Notes: generated by a model not told the origin, from the sequence alone. DNA of 64,000 bases from an uncultured Collinsella sp. (GCA_902494535.1 CABUTO010000001.1:1-64000); one strand, 5' to 3'; shown: positions 50,735-60,131, numbered from the stretch's first letter. Translations and numbers: made by a program.

Positions 50735-51596
50735 AGCGGAGCCTCTCGGTGAGCAGCCAATAGGGTCCGAAGGCAGCTCCAGGCCAGCACTCCGCACATT
50801 TTTTTATTGGGGTTTATTTTACGGGAACCCCAGTCAACATCAGGGAACTTTCTGGGGAATGTTGGGGAGGGGAGAGGGATGGTGGGCCCGCTTTAGTCCC
50901 CGGCGGCGCTCTGACCCTTTCTGGGCTGACTATACGCGATGCGGTAACTTCAACATGAGGCCGTCTTGCGCCTCTTCGAGACTCGACACAGAGACCTTCC
51001 GGGAAAAGCCTACGAGGCTGCCGCCTAGGCTGATTGCGGCTGACGACCGGACAATAAGCGAGTGTCTCAACATGTTGTTCAAGCAAAATCTTTTGTTAAT
51101 TTCGAACAGGTATTCGATATGTATGGGCTTTCACCGTGTGTAAACACGCGTAACCCAGTTTGAATTTATGCAGGTCAACAAAGCTGCCTCTAGGGTGGAT
51201 TAGACGGCTCGCTTATTTCTGTTTATTTTGCTACAAAACTTTAATCGTATCTACCTGCTAAAACACAACATCTTGTGTTCAGTTTCAAAAAACAATACAG
51301 GATATAGATTGTGTTTGCGGCTACAATTAATCTAACGTGAAACGTCGTTTCCCCACTACAACTTAATTGTTCGAAAGGAGCTGGATGGGATAGCTGTCAA
51401 AATTGAGGCCATGTTGATGGTCCACTAAGTTTATATAGGGGCGTGTGCGCTTATTGGTCAACAGCAGTATGCGCCCCAGTTTGTTCAAATCATTTCCAAA
51501 TAGCTTTTCTTCAAGAACCTGACACTTGTGTGGCAGGGCGGGTTAGTCCGTAAAAAATTCGAGGGATGGCTTTTGGATTCTTGGAGGTGCGTAATT
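50735..51596. other. 860-base gap without a recognised gene
   Basis: The first half is GC-rich and carries no credible frame. The second half (51180-51450) is AT-rich, with an AAAGGAGCTGG site at 51374 whose ATG is closed after two codons. It may contain the promoter of the following membrane protein gene. No repeat or tRNA is seen. Confidence 0.3.
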
Positions 51597-52109
51597 TTGG
51601 CCAATAACTATCTAGATAATCTTCTTGGGAAAATCTCTGCGTACGATCTGTTCAATGTGCTCATTCCGGGCGCACTTGTAACATATTTCGTCAGCCAGAT
51701 GTCGATGGGCAGTTGTATTGACTGCTCTAACTGGCTCGCACTATTTGTGATGAGTTATGTTCTCGGTCTTATTGCGTCGCGGATTGGCTCTCTTTGCATT
51801 GAGCCGTTGGTCCGCAAAATGAAATTGACCGGAAAGCGGGACTATTCTGCCTTTGCGTATGCTCAGAAACGCGATCCAAAGGTCGAGCAGCTCTTAATGA
51901 TTTCAAACATGTATCGCAGCCTGGCGGGGGCTGGTGTTCTGCTCGTCATTATCCTGCTTGCGTCATTGTTGCCGAAATCTCATTGGCTTCCTGCGGCGCT
52001 GTGCTCTTTTGTCGCCTTATTTGTTGCTTCCTGGGTCAAGCAAGAGCGGTATGTGGAAAAACGAATCAACTTCAATCTTGAGGAACGTGATAATCATGAG
52101 CGAGATTAA
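51597..52109 (+). CDS. Small membrane protein paired with an MBL hydrolase
   Basis: The product is 170 residues. The TTG start follows GGAGG by 9 bases and yields ANNYLDNLLGKISAYDLFNV at the N-terminus. Hydrophobic segments are VLIPGALVTYFVSQM, NWLALFVMSYVLGLIASRIG, GAGVLLVIILLASLLP and WLPAALCSFVALFVASW, so four helices are likely. A cytosolic loop (KMKLTGKRDYSAFAYAQKRD) lies between helices 2 and 3. No family is recognised. It overlaps the next gene by 14 bases, indicating a functional pair. Confidence 0.6.
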   Translation: MANNYLDNLLGKISAYDLFNVLIPGALVTYFVSQMSMGSCIDCSNWLALFVMSYVLGLIASRIGSLCIEPLVRKMKLTGKRDYSAFAYAQKRDPKVEQLLMISNMYRSLAGAGVLLVIILLASLLPKSHWLPAALCSFVALFVASWVKQERYVEKRINFNLEERDNHERD

Positions 52110-52995
52110 GTCTCTGTCCGTTGGTAACGGCGACATGTTTTATATCAATCACAATACTGATAACTTCAGCATGATTGACTGTAATATTACCGATGAGCGT
52201 AAGTCGGAAATCCTTGATGAGGTCAAAAACCTCGCAGGGAAAAAGGATATCGTTCGTTTTATTAGTACGCATCCGGACCAAGATCATATTCAGGGCATTG
52301 AGTATCTTGATGAACTGGGGCTTATCCCGAATTTTTATTGTGTTGACAATAATGTTTCCAAGTCCACGGAGACCAAGAGTTTTAAAAAGTATAAAGAGTT
52401 GAAGAGCTCGTCGCGCGCTTACAAGATTAGCAAGGGGTGTAGGCGCAAATGGATGAACGTATCTGATACGGAGAGCGGCTCTGCTGGGATTAGCGTCCTC
52501 TGGCCCGATGTGACAAACGAGACCTTCCAGAATGCTCGGCTAGATGCTGAAAACTCTGACAAACCCAATAATATTAGTCCCGCGATTGTCTACTCGCTTG
52601 AAGATGGTGTCCGTGCACTTTGGCTTGGTGACATGGAGAATGACTATATGGCTGCGATCGAAGACGACATCGAGCTTTCGCCTGTGGACATTCTCTTTGC
52701 GCCGCATCATGGACGGAAGTCCGGTCGCGTTCCTAAGACATGGCTAGACAAGTTGGAGCCTCGGTTGATCGTTGTGGGAGAGGCCCCTTCAGACGGGCTT
52801 GAGTATTACTCGAATTACAACACTCTGACGCAGAATAGCGCTGACGATATTTTGTTCTGTTGCGAGACCGGTAAGACTCATGTTTACGTTGGATCTCCTT
52901 CTTACAGCGTCCATTTCTTGGGTGATGACCCTAATGCTCCGCGAGTGAAGGGCGTGCTGCATTATTTGGGCTCTTTTGATTGCGGTGACCGTTAG
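52096..52995 (+). CDS. Metallo-beta-lactamase-fold hydrolase (ComEC-like MBL)
   Basis: This 299-residue MBL-fold protein has FISTHPDQDHIQGIEYL, the HxDxDH metal motif. ALWLGDMENDYMAAIE supplies a later Asp ligand, and LFAPHHGRKSGRVPKTWL a later His, as in ComEC-type MBL domains. ISPAIVYSLEDGVRALWLGD is the usual segment before the GD strand. Short inserts (SRAYKISKGCRRKWM) are unplaced. It overlaps the membrane protein gene. Such MBL proteins hydrolyse nucleic-acid or nucleotide bonds in some systems, but its substrate here is unknown. Confidence 0.75.
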   Translation: MSEIKSLSVGNGDMFYINHNTDNFSMIDCNITDERKSEILDEVKNLAGKKDIVRFISTHPDQDHIQGIEYLDELGLIPNFYCVDNNVSKSTETKSFKKYKELKSSSRAYKISKGCRRKWMNVSDTESGSAGISVLWPDVTNETFQNARLDAENSDKPNNISPAIVYSLEDGVRALWLGDMENDYMAAIEDDIELSPVDILFAPHHGRKSGRVPKTWLDKLEPRLIVVGEAPSDGLEYYSNYNTLTQNSADDILFCCETGKTHVYVGSPSYSVHFLGDDPNAPRVKGVLHYLGSFDCGDR

Positions 52996-53144
52996 TCTCT
53001 CGGTTGCCTGCTGCCGCTTCCTTCGTCTAGATTGTATTTATGGTCTGTCTGCACTTTTGCCGGACAGCCTAGACGTGCCCTTCCGTCTCATTGAGATGGT
53101 GTAGAATATCGACCTGTAATACAAAAGCTCTTCCGGAGCTTTAA

Positions 53145-53181
53145 GGGTGACGCTTTCGACAAGAGAGTGTTGCCCTTTTTT
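53145..53181 (+). terminator. Terminator before the AAA-ATPase gene
   Basis: GGGTGACGC pairs with GTGTTGCCC with several G-U pairs, followed by TTTTTT. A smaller AAAGCTC/GAGCTTT hairpin lies just upstream. The remainder of 52996-53369 shows no gene. Confidence 0.5.
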
Positions 53182-53369
53182 CATGCATGTAATGTTTGAC
53201 GTGCTGGCTAAGCGCCATTCAGGCAATGGAATGCTTGAGTGTGGGTGGTTTGACACTTTACGTCTGCTGTCGCGGCTGCAGCAAGCGCTTGATTTAGCAT
53301 ACTTAAAGTCTATAATCAAAGAAAAACTCTGATATCCTTTTTAAAACAATGAAAGGAATGTTGAGGACA

Positions 53370-54587
53370 ATGCTTTGCCAGTTCACCTTCAGGAACTATA
53401 GATCCTATCGCGACGAGGCGGAGCTTTCCATGCAGGCGACTCCGATGAAGGAGTTTGATCGTTCCCTCATCGAGTGTCCAGATGGACAGAGTTTCCTTCC
53501 GGTGGCTGCGGTGTACGGGCCCAACGCCGGCGGCAAGTCTAACCTGCTTGAGGCTCTCGACTACGTTCGTTCGGCGGTGGCCAGACCGATCAGATTACTG
53601 TCCGCCAGCGCTGATGCACCAGAGGGTGATCGTCCATCGATACCCCGTTGTTCTGCGTTCGGGTTCGATGACGTGTCTGCTGCCGAGCCCACTGAGTTCG
53701 AGCTCTACTACCGCGCTGGTGACCACGAGTACCGCTATGCCTTGTCCGTACACGCCGATGAGATCGTGTCCGAAGGGCTGTGGCGGCGTAAATTGGGAGC
53801 GTCGCGTACGGCGATGCTGTTCGAGCGCGAGGGTGCAGAGGTTTTGCTCGGTCCCACGCTGCGCAAGCTTGTGACGGCAGCGAAGTTCAACCCTAGTCTG
53901 CCGTACCTATCGTTCCTTTGCATCAACTTTGATGTGCCGGTGGTCAAGGAGGCTGCCAGTTGGTTTCTTGATGGGGTGTTCCTGAACTACAACAGCTCCT
54001 ATCTGGAGCAGATGCTCGAACAGTTGCTCGACGAGGATGACTCACCCGAGGTCACGCGTTTTCTGCGCGCCGTTGATGTGCGTATCGATGGCTTCAGAGT
54101 GGAGAGGGCGCCGGAATGGCGCGGCCAGCGCGTCTTCGTGAGGCACGAGGTGAGCGGCAAGGCGTACGAGTTGCGTTTATCCGAGGAATCTGCCGGCACC
54201 CAGAAGCTCATGGGGTTGGCTGCGTATCTGATGACAGCGCTTGAGCGTGGAGGCACCGTTGTGGTAGACGAGCTCGACGCCAAACTGCACCCGAAGCTTC
54301 TTCGCTATGTGATTCTGCTGTTTAAGGATCCTGAGGTCAACAAGAGTGGCGCGCAGCTCATCTTCTCGTCTCAGGACGTGTCAACCATGCGAAACGACGT
54401 GTTCCGCCGCGACGAGATATGGTTCGCTGCGCGCGGCGAGGGGGAGGCGAGCCAACTGTGGTCTCTCGCCGACATCCACGAGGCAAACGGTAATCTGGTA
54501 AGCAAGAACGCGGCTTTCGACAAGCAATATCTGTCCGGTCGCTACGGCGCCGATCCGTATCTCACCCGCATCGAGGAGTGGGATTAG
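53370..54587 (+). CDS. AAA-family ATPase of an AbiL-like (RloA/RloB-type) pair
   Basis: This protein of about 405 residues has the AAA_15/AAA_21 form of SMC-like ATPases: LCQFTFRNYRSYRDEAELSM at the start, Walker A GPNAGGKSNLLEAL near residue 52, the signature LSEESAGTQKLM near residue 280, Walker B GGTVVVDELDAKLHP, and LIFSSQDVSTM. It is encoded 1 base upstream of a RloB-domain protein. AAA plus RloB pairs are known as AbiL-type abortive infection systems, where the ATPase senses infection and the partner acts. The ATG at 53370 gives the family-like N-terminus; ATGs at 53349 and 53358 are alternatives. Confidence 0.85.
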   Translation: MLCQFTFRNYRSYRDEAELSMQATPMKEFDRSLIECPDGQSFLPVAAVYGPNAGGKSNLLEALDYVRSAVARPIRLLSASADAPEGDRPSIPRCSAFGFDDVSAAEPTEFELYYRAGDHEYRYALSVHADEIVSEGLWRRKLGASRTAMLFEREGAEVLLGPTLRKLVTAAKFNPSLPYLSFLCINFDVPVVKEAASWFLDGVFLNYNSSYLEQMLEQLLDEDDSPEVTRFLRAVDVRIDGFRVERAPEWRGQRVFVRHEVSGKAYELRLSEESAGTQKLMGLAAYLMTALERGGTVVVDELDAKLHPKLLRYVILLFKDPEVNKSGAQLIFSSQDVSTMRNDVFRRDEIWFAARGEGEASQLWSLADIHEANGNLVSKNAAFDKQYLSGRYGADPYLTRIEEWD

Positions 54588-54588
54588 C

Positions 54589-55257
54589 ATGGTGGCGAAG
54601 AAGTCGAAGGGCTGGCGCAGTGGCAAGCGCGAGGGCCGCTCGCGCATGGTTCAGATGACACGTCATCTCGTAGTGAGCGAGGGCAAGGAGACCGAGCCTC
54701 GCTACTTTGAGGGTGTGCGCGCGGCGTTGGGCGAGGCGAATGAGCGCAAGGTTGCCATTGTCGTTAAGGGAACCGGCAAACACACGCTTGACCTGTTTGA
54801 CTTCGCCGTCGAACACTGCCGCTATGCGCCCGAGACGTTCGATCACGTGTGGCTCGTGTATGACAAGGATGACTTCCCTGCGTCCGACTTTGATGCGATG
54901 GAGCGCAAGTGCAACGAGCTCTCTGATGGTTCGAGGACTTTCCACGCGTTGTGGTCCAACCCCTGCTTCGAGCTGTGGCCTCTTCTGCACTTTCGCTACA
55001 CGACCGCGCATATGTCCGCGTCCGACTGCCAGCATGCCCTCGCGCAGGAGATGTTGAAGAACTTGGGTATCGAGTACCGCAAGAACCTGGACGGGATGTT
55101 TGGGGCAGTGGATGATAGGCGTGGCGAAGCATTGCAGCGTGCTGGGCGCCTCGTCACATACCATAGGGGGCTGGGTAACGTTAAACCATCTGCGCAAAAC
55201 CCTGCAACCAAGGTGGGCGAGATATTCGATGTGATTGGGCCGTATCTGGTTGGATAG
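54589..55257 (+). CDS. RloB-domain protein, partner of the AAA ATPase
   Basis: This 222-residue RloB-like protein (PF13707) has LVVSEGKETEPRYFEGVR near residue 29, IVVKGTGKHTLDLFDFAVEH, VWLVYDKDDFPASDFDAM, whose DKDD acidic cluster suggests metal binding, and ALWSNPCFELWPLLHF. These are the conserved blocks of RloB. It begins 2 bases after the ATPase stop. It is inferred to be the effector of the pair. A typical length for the family. Confidence 0.85.
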   Translation: MVAKKSKGWRSGKREGRSRMVQMTRHLVVSEGKETEPRYFEGVRAALGEANERKVAIVVKGTGKHTLDLFDFAVEHCRYAPETFDHVWLVYDKDDFPASDFDAMERKCNELSDGSRTFHALWSNPCFELWPLLHFRYTTAHMSASDCQHALAQEMLKNLGIEYRKNLDGMFGAVDDRRGEALQRAGRLVTYHRGLGNVKPSAQNPATKVGEIFDVIGPYLVG

Positions 55258-55603
55258 CCGAGTTCGATCGGGCTCGATAGGACTGGAGATTCATGAATGA
55301 TATTGTTTGTTGGGTTGTTTGCTGTATTTAATTGGTTTGACCTTTTTGGGGCCCGAATAAGATGCTGTCGTGAATTGGCGGCATTGACGTAGTCAGCCTA
55401 CGGGTCTGCGTCCTGCGGGGGGGGGCTTTTCTTTTGAATTGCCGCCCCTTTTCATCATTTGTATGGATGTAAGATTCGGTCTGTCAAAATTTACATCTCA
55501 ATTAAGAAAAGGCGAAATTGCGTGCGGTTTTCTGCTCGTATGTAACTTTACTGACGTGTTGTTGCTCAGTCTTAATTCGCTGTGGTTGCCGGTAAGGGAT
55601 TGA
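55258..55603. other. Gap without a gene
   Basis: There is no credible frame. It contains a G8 run at about 55420 and short T-rich tracts. Nothing further is visible. Confidence 0.3.
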
Positions 55604-55799
55604 CCGGAATTGGGCTTTTTCCTATCCGCTCCGTCGCGAGTTCTACATCGAGTGCATCTGCAACATGATGCGCCCGTGGGCCATCGTGGAATACGAGCGC
55701 GAACCGTGGGTGATGGATGAGGGCACCGTGCGCATTACGTTTGACATGAACGTGCGCGCGGCGGTGGATCGCTGGCGTTTGCTCAACCTGGGCGGTTGA
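55604..55799 (+). pseudogene. C-terminal relic of a VTC-domain polyphosphate polymerase-like protein
   Basis: The frame YPLRREFYIECICNMMRPWA followed by IVEYEREPWVMDEGTVRITF and DMNVRAAVDRW ends at TGA 55799. This matches the end of the VTC domain (RPxxxVEYxREPxxxxxGxVRITFD), whose C-terminal acid and Arg residues belong to the tunnel active site. No start or N-terminal part exists upstream. It is a 3' fragment of a lost gene. Confidence 0.55.
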
Positions 55800-55858
55800 A
55801 ATGATCCGCTGAGACCTTTCCGGTCGAATATTTTTCGGGCGAGGGTTGGGTATCATGG

Positions 55859-55872
55859 TGAAAGCGATTTCA
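55859..55872. promoter_or_regulatory. Putative ScrR operator in front of scrR
   Basis: TGAAAGCGATTTCA is a near-perfect palindrome of the LacI-family type, 16 bases before the chosen scrR start. It resembles the two sites before scrA, suggesting autoregulation. Confidence 0.55.
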
Positions 55873-55887
55873 ATGACAGGGGTACTC

Positions 55888-56868
55888 GTGGTAAAGATGA
55901 AAGATGTGGCCGAGCTGGCCGGCGTTTCGAGCGCCGCCGTCTCGCGCTACCTCAACGGTGGCTACATATCGACGGACAAGGCCGAGCGCATTAAGCAGGC
56001 GATTGAGCTGACAGGATACGTGCGGTCCAGCCAGGCTCGTGCACTGCGCACCGGCTCCACCAAGCTCATCGGCGTCATCGTGCCCAAGATCAACTCGGAA
56101 TCCGTGAGCCGCATTACCGCCGGCATTGGCCAGGTGCTCGGTCGCCGTGGCTACCAGATGCTACTTGCCAACACCGACAATGCCCCCGATCGCGAGCTCG
56201 AATACCTCGATTTATTCCAAAACCACCCAGTTGATGGCATTGTGCTGGTGGCAACTATGATCACTGACGAGCATCGCCGGGCGATTGAGTCGTGCCGCGT
56301 GCCCATCGTGCTGATCGGCCAACATGTCGACGGTGCGGCGTGCGTCTATCACGACGATTACGAGGCTGCCTTTGAGCTGGGCCATGCGCTTGCGGGCCGT
56401 GTGGACGGCAAGATCGCCTACATTGGAGTTACCGAAGAGGACCGCGCGGCCGGTTATGACCGCCGTCGCGGTTTTGAGGCCGGCTTGCGCGCCGCGGGCG
56501 TCGCGCTTGATCCGAGCCTGATTCGCCAAGGGTCCTTTACGCTCGACTCGGGCTATGGTGCGGCGCGTGAACTGCTTTCCGCCGCTCCCGATGTTTCGTT
56601 TATCGCCTGCGCGACCGACACCATGGCGGCGGGCGCGCTGCGTGCTATCGATGAGGTTTGCGGCATGGGCGAGGGCATACACCGCGTGAGCGGTTTTGGC
56701 GACAACGCTTTTTTGCGCGCGCTGACGGGCGGCATTCCCACCGTGCATTATGGCTACCTGACCAGTGGCGTCGAGGCGACCAATATGTTGCTCAACACGC
56801 TCGATGGCGTGGAGGGGGAGAGCGGTCTAAAGACGCTCAAACTCGGCCATCAGCTTATGAATGTCTAG
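55888..56868 (+). CDS. scrR: LacI-family regulator of sucrose genes
   Basis: This protein of about 326 residues has an N-terminal LacI helix-turn-helix: MKDVAELAGVSSAAVSRYLN, then KAERIKQAIELTGYVRSSQA. The rest is a periplasmic-binding-protein-like effector domain (IGVIVPKINSESVSRITAG, DGIVLVATM, VSGFGDNAFLRALTGGIPTV). The GTG at 55888 follows AGGGG at good spacing; the frame is open upstream but contains the putative operator. It lies directly before scrA and scrB. It should repress them and respond to sucrose-6-phosphate or fructose, as inferred from family and context. Confidence 0.85.
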   Translation: MVKMKDVAELAGVSSAAVSRYLNGGYISTDKAERIKQAIELTGYVRSSQARALRTGSTKLIGVIVPKINSESVSRITAGIGQVLGRRGYQMLLANTDNAPDRELEYLDLFQNHPVDGIVLVATMITDEHRRAIESCRVPIVLIGQHVDGAACVYHDDYEAAFELGHALAGRVDGKIAYIGVTEEDRAAGYDRRRGFEAGLRAAGVALDPSLIRQGSFTLDSGYGAARELLSAAPDVSFIACATDTMAAGALRAIDEVCGMGEGIHRVSGFGDNAFLRALTGGIPTVHYGYLTSGVEATNMLLNTLDGVEGESGLKTLKLGHQLMNV

Positions 56869-56955
56869 ATTTTGGGCACGTCTGCCTGCCTCTGAGCCCT
56901 TATGTTTGTCTCAAAACTACCATTCGCCGGCTATTTCCTACCGTTCACCCTACTA

Positions 56956-56996
56956 TGAAAACGATTACAGACATATGAAACTGAAATCGATTACAG
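56956..56996. promoter_or_regulatory. Two putative ScrR operators upstream of scrA
   Basis: TGAAAACGATTACAG (56956-56970) and CTGAAATCGATTACAG (56981-56996) share the core TGAAAnCGATTACAG, with 25 bases between corresponding positions. They lie 56-96 bases upstream of scrA and match the LacI-family operator shape and the site before scrR. Confidence 0.6.
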
Positions 56997-57051
56997 TGTA
57001 AGTGTCAAAGACGGCCGGGTGCACGTGTGCCCGTTTGAGGAAAGGGAAGTC

Positions 57052-58452
57052 ATGGACTACCGCAAATCAGCCCAAGAGGTGCTCGACAACATCGGTGGCG
57101 CCGGCAACGTTGTTTCGGCCGCACACTGCGCCACGCGTCTGCGCCTGGTGATTGCCGATAACGCCAAGGTCGACAAGGATGCCCTCGAGAATATCGACGG
57201 CGCCAAGGGCGTCTTTGAGGCCCAGGGCCAGCTCCAGATTATTTTTGGCACCGGCACCGTCAACAAGGTCTACGAAGAGTTCATCGCGCTCAGCGGCGTC
57301 GAGGCTGCCACCAAGGCCGAGGTCAAGGAGGCCGCGGCACAGCAGCAGAACATCTTTATGCGTGCCATTAAGGTGCTCGGCGACGTCTTTGTTCCCATCA
57401 TCCCCGCCATCGTGGCTTCGGGTCTGCTGCTGGGCATTATGAGCGCCCTCAACTTTATGGCCTCCAACGGCTTTGTCGCGCTCGACACCAATAACTTTAT
57501 TTACAAGATTGCCGACCTGGTCTCGGGCACGTCCTTTGGCATTCTGCAGATTCTGATCGGCTACTCCGCGGCTAAGGCCTTTGGCGCCAACCCGTATCTG
57601 GGCGCTGTCGTCGGCGGTGCGTTCATCAACTCCTCGCTGCAGAGCGCCTACACGGTTGCCTCCGAGGGCGTGCAGACTATGGTCACCGTCATTCCCGGCG
57701 TGTACAGCTTTGAGTGGGTCGGCTATCAGGGCCACGTGATCCCCATCGTTATCGCCTGCGCCATTCTGGCCTTCCTCGAGAAGCGCCTGCACAAGATCGT
57801 TCCCGAGATGTTCGACCTCTTTGTGACCCCGCTCGTCTCGGTGTTCGTGACCGTGCTCGTGACGCTCGTTGCCGTCGGCCCCATCTTTGTCTGGGCCGAG
57901 AACGCCGTCCTCGGTCTGATCCAGGCCCTGCTCACCCTGCCCTTCGGCATCGGTTCCTTTATCGTCGGCCTGTTCTATGCGCCTACGGTCGTCACCGGTA
58001 TCCATCAGATGTACACCGCCATCGACCTGGGCCAGCTCGCCCAGTACGGCGTGACCTATTGGCTGCCCATCGCCAGTGCCGCCAACATCGCCCAGGGTGG
58101 TGCCGCACTCGCCGTTGCCTTTAAGACCCGCGATGCCAAGATCAAGGGCCTAGCGCTTCCTTCGGCTCTGTCCGCCTTCATGGGCATTACCGAGCCTGCC
58201 ATCTTTGGTGTGAACCTGCGCTTCTTTAAGCCCTTCATCGCCGGTTGCATCGGCGGTGGCTGCGGCGCCCTGGTCTGCGCGCTCACTTCGCTGGCTGCCT
58301 CCGGCACGGGCGTTACGGGTATCTTCGGTATCCTGCTGTGCCTGGCCCAGCCCGTGCAGTACGCGATCATGTTTGCGGTCGCCGCGCTGGTTTCCTTTGC
58401 CGTCTCGTTTGTCCTGTACAAGGACGAGTCCAAGACTTCCGAGCAGGCCTAA
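57052..58452 (+). CDS. scrA: Sucrose-type PTS transporter, EIIBC
   Basis: This 466-residue PTS permease starts with an EIIB domain (YRKSAQEVLDNIGGAGNVVS, and AAHCATRLRLVI with the phosphorylated Cys). An EIIC domain of about ten membrane helices follows from residue 105 (GDVFVPIIPAIVASGLLLGI, ALPSALSAFMGITEPAIFGV, the ITEPAIFG signature). EIIA is absent, so a separate EIIA-Glc-type protein must supply the phosphate. It imports and phosphorylates sucrose to sucrose-6-phosphate. GGAAAGGGAAG precedes the ATG. With scrR before and scrB after it forms a complete sucrose module. Confidence 0.92.
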   Translation: MDYRKSAQEVLDNIGGAGNVVSAAHCATRLRLVIADNAKVDKDALENIDGAKGVFEAQGQLQIIFGTGTVNKVYEEFIALSGVEAATKAEVKEAAAQQQNIFMRAIKVLGDVFVPIIPAIVASGLLLGIMSALNFMASNGFVALDTNNFIYKIADLVSGTSFGILQILIGYSAAKAFGANPYLGAVVGGAFINSSLQSAYTVASEGVQTMVTVIPGVYSFEWVGYQGHVIPIVIACAILAFLEKRLHKIVPEMFDLFVTPLVSVFVTVLVTLVAVGPIFVWAENAVLGLIQALLTLPFGIGSFIVGLFYAPTVVTGIHQMYTAIDLGQLAQYGVTYWLPIASAANIAQGGAALAVAFKTRDAKIKGLALPSALSAFMGITEPAIFGVNLRFFKPFIAGCIGGGCGALVCALTSLAASGTGVTGIFGILLCLAQPVQYAIMFAVAALVSFAVSFVLYKDESKTSEQA

Positions 58453-58470
58453 GAGCTTTTGATTGAGGGG

Positions 58471-58500
58471 ATGCCCGCGGGTCGTATGCTCGCGGGCGTT
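58471..58500 (+). terminator. Hairpin between scrA and scrB
   Basis: ATGCCCGCG (58471-58479) pairs with CGCGGGCGT (58491-58499), then TTTCCC. It may partly stop transcription, or set the relative level of scrA and scrB. Confidence 0.5.
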
Positions 58501-58559
58501 TCCCGTATCTGGTGCCGATCTCTGGTGTCTTGTTACTTTCGATCCGTTAGGACTTTGAT

Positions 58560-60092
58560 ATGTCTAATGCACTTGGTCGCGACCTTGCAAAGCTGGTCGC
58601 CGCTGTTGACGCCGCCGCCTCTGAGTGCGGTCATGGCGCGTATGGCCAGCGCTTCCATATTATGCCGCCGGCGGGCTGGCTCAACGACCCCAACGGTCTT
58701 TGCCAAGCGGGCGGCGTGTTTCACGCGTACTTCCAGTATGCCCCGTTTGATGTGAACGGCGGCGTAAAGATGTGGGGCCATGCCACAAGCCGCGACCTTA
58801 TGAACTGGGAATATGTTGGCGCCCCGCTGCTGCCCGACGAGCCGTTCGATTGCCATGGCGTGTATTCAGGCTCCGCGCTTGCCGAGGACGGCCGCATTCG
58901 CGTGCTCTATACGGGCAACGTTAAGCTTTCCGATGCGGACGGCACGTACGACTACGTCAATACCGGCCGTCGCGCTGATACCGTCTATGTGGAGAGTACC
59001 GACGGTCAGGCGTTTGGCGCCAAGCGCGTGGTGCTGGCTTCCGAGGATTATCCCGAGGATTTGACCTGCCATGTGCGCGATCCCAAGGTGTGGCGTGACG
59101 CGGACGGGCGTTATCACATGGTGCTGGGCGCGCGTCGCCGCGTGGATGGTCCGCATGTCGATAGTCGATTTTGCGTCATGCACGGCGAGGGCGCCGGGCG
59201 CGATGTGGGCGAGATCCTGGTGTATGGCTCGGCGGATATGCTGAGTTGGGAGCTCGAGAGTCGTGTGTCTACGCCCGAGCGTTTTGGCTTTATGTGGGAG
59301 TGCCCGGGATACCTTGAGCTTGAGGCGGATGGCGGTGTACCGGCGAAGTGGCTGTCCTTCTCGCCCCAGGGCCTCGAGGGCGGCCGTTGGGACCGCGGCA
59401 ACGTATACGCTGCTGGCTACATGCCTGTAACGGGCGACATTACGGGTGGTGACGGTGCCTATGAGCTGGGCGAGTTCCGCCTGTGGGACGCCGGTTTTGA
59501 CTTCTATGCTCCGCAGGAGTTCACGGCCGAGGACGGTCGTCACATTCTGATTGGCTGGATGGGCATGCCCGATGAGCCGACCTATGGCAACGACCCCACC
59601 GTGGCGTGCGGCTGGCAGCACTGCATGACGGTGCCGCGTGAGCTTACAGCCGGTGCTGGCGGCGTGGTACTGCAGCAGCCGGCGCGCGAGATCGAGCGCC
59701 ATTATGCCTCGGTGCGTGTGGGGGAGGGCTCGTTGGAGGTTGCCGGTGATACCTGCTTTGACGTTGTTGTCGACGGTGTCGACAGCGCGTTTACCGTGAC
59801 CGTTGATGGCGAGCTGAAGCTGGCGTTTGTTCCCGTCGAGGGCGAACTGCCCTCGCGCTTTGAGATGCGATTTACCGATGAGAGTCGCGCTTCTGCCGGC
59901 TGCGGTCGTACCGTGCGTTGGGAGCCCGTCGACGAGGTTAGTAACGTGCGCATTGTTGGCGATGTTTCCTCGGTCGAGGTGTTTGTGAACGATGGTGCGC
60001 TCGTGTTCTCGACGCGCATCTATCCCGAGGCCTATGGCGTGACCGTTGACGCTCCGGGTGCGAGCGTGAACTATCACACGCTCATCATCTAG
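58560..60092 (+). CDS. scrB: Sucrose-6-phosphate hydrolase (GH32)
   Basis: This 510-residue GH32 beta-fructosidase has the nucleophile motif GWLNDPNGLCQAGG near residue 39, FQYAPFDVNGGVKMWGHATS, the RDP triad at TCHVRDPKVWRD near residue 175, and the acid/base Glu in MWECPGYLELE near residue 250. A C-terminal beta-sandwich follows (VEVFVNDGALVFSTRIYPEA). It cleaves sucrose-6-phosphate to glucose-6-phosphate and fructose. Sucrose import by scrA just upstream fixes the intracellular role; no signal peptide is present. Confidence 0.93.
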   Translation: MSNALGRDLAKLVAAVDAAASECGHGAYGQRFHIMPPAGWLNDPNGLCQAGGVFHAYFQYAPFDVNGGVKMWGHATSRDLMNWEYVGAPLLPDEPFDCHGVYSGSALAEDGRIRVLYTGNVKLSDADGTYDYVNTGRRADTVYVESTDGQAFGAKRVVLASEDYPEDLTCHVRDPKVWRDADGRYHMVLGARRRVDGPHVDSRFCVMHGEGAGRDVGEILVYGSADMLSWELESRVSTPERFGFMWECPGYLELEADGGVPAKWLSFSPQGLEGGRWDRGNVYAAGYMPVTGDITGGDGAYELGEFRLWDAGFDFYAPQEFTAEDGRHILIGWMGMPDEPTYGNDPTVACGWQHCMTVPRELTAGAGGVVLQQPAREIERHYASVRVGEGSLEVAGDTCFDVVVDGVDSAFTVTVDGELKLAFVPVEGELPSRFEMRFTDESRASAGCGRTVRWEPVDEVSNVRIVGDVSSVEVFVNDGALVFSTRIYPEAYGVTVDAPGASVNYHTLII

Positions 60093-60131
60093 GCGATTCG
60101 TCGCATATCGGCGCTATACTGCAGCCGTTGT

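Noticed and set aside
50859..51143. 94-codon plus-strand frame in the 50.7-51.6 kb gap
   Set aside because: No ribosome site, atypical composition, and no recognisable protein pattern.
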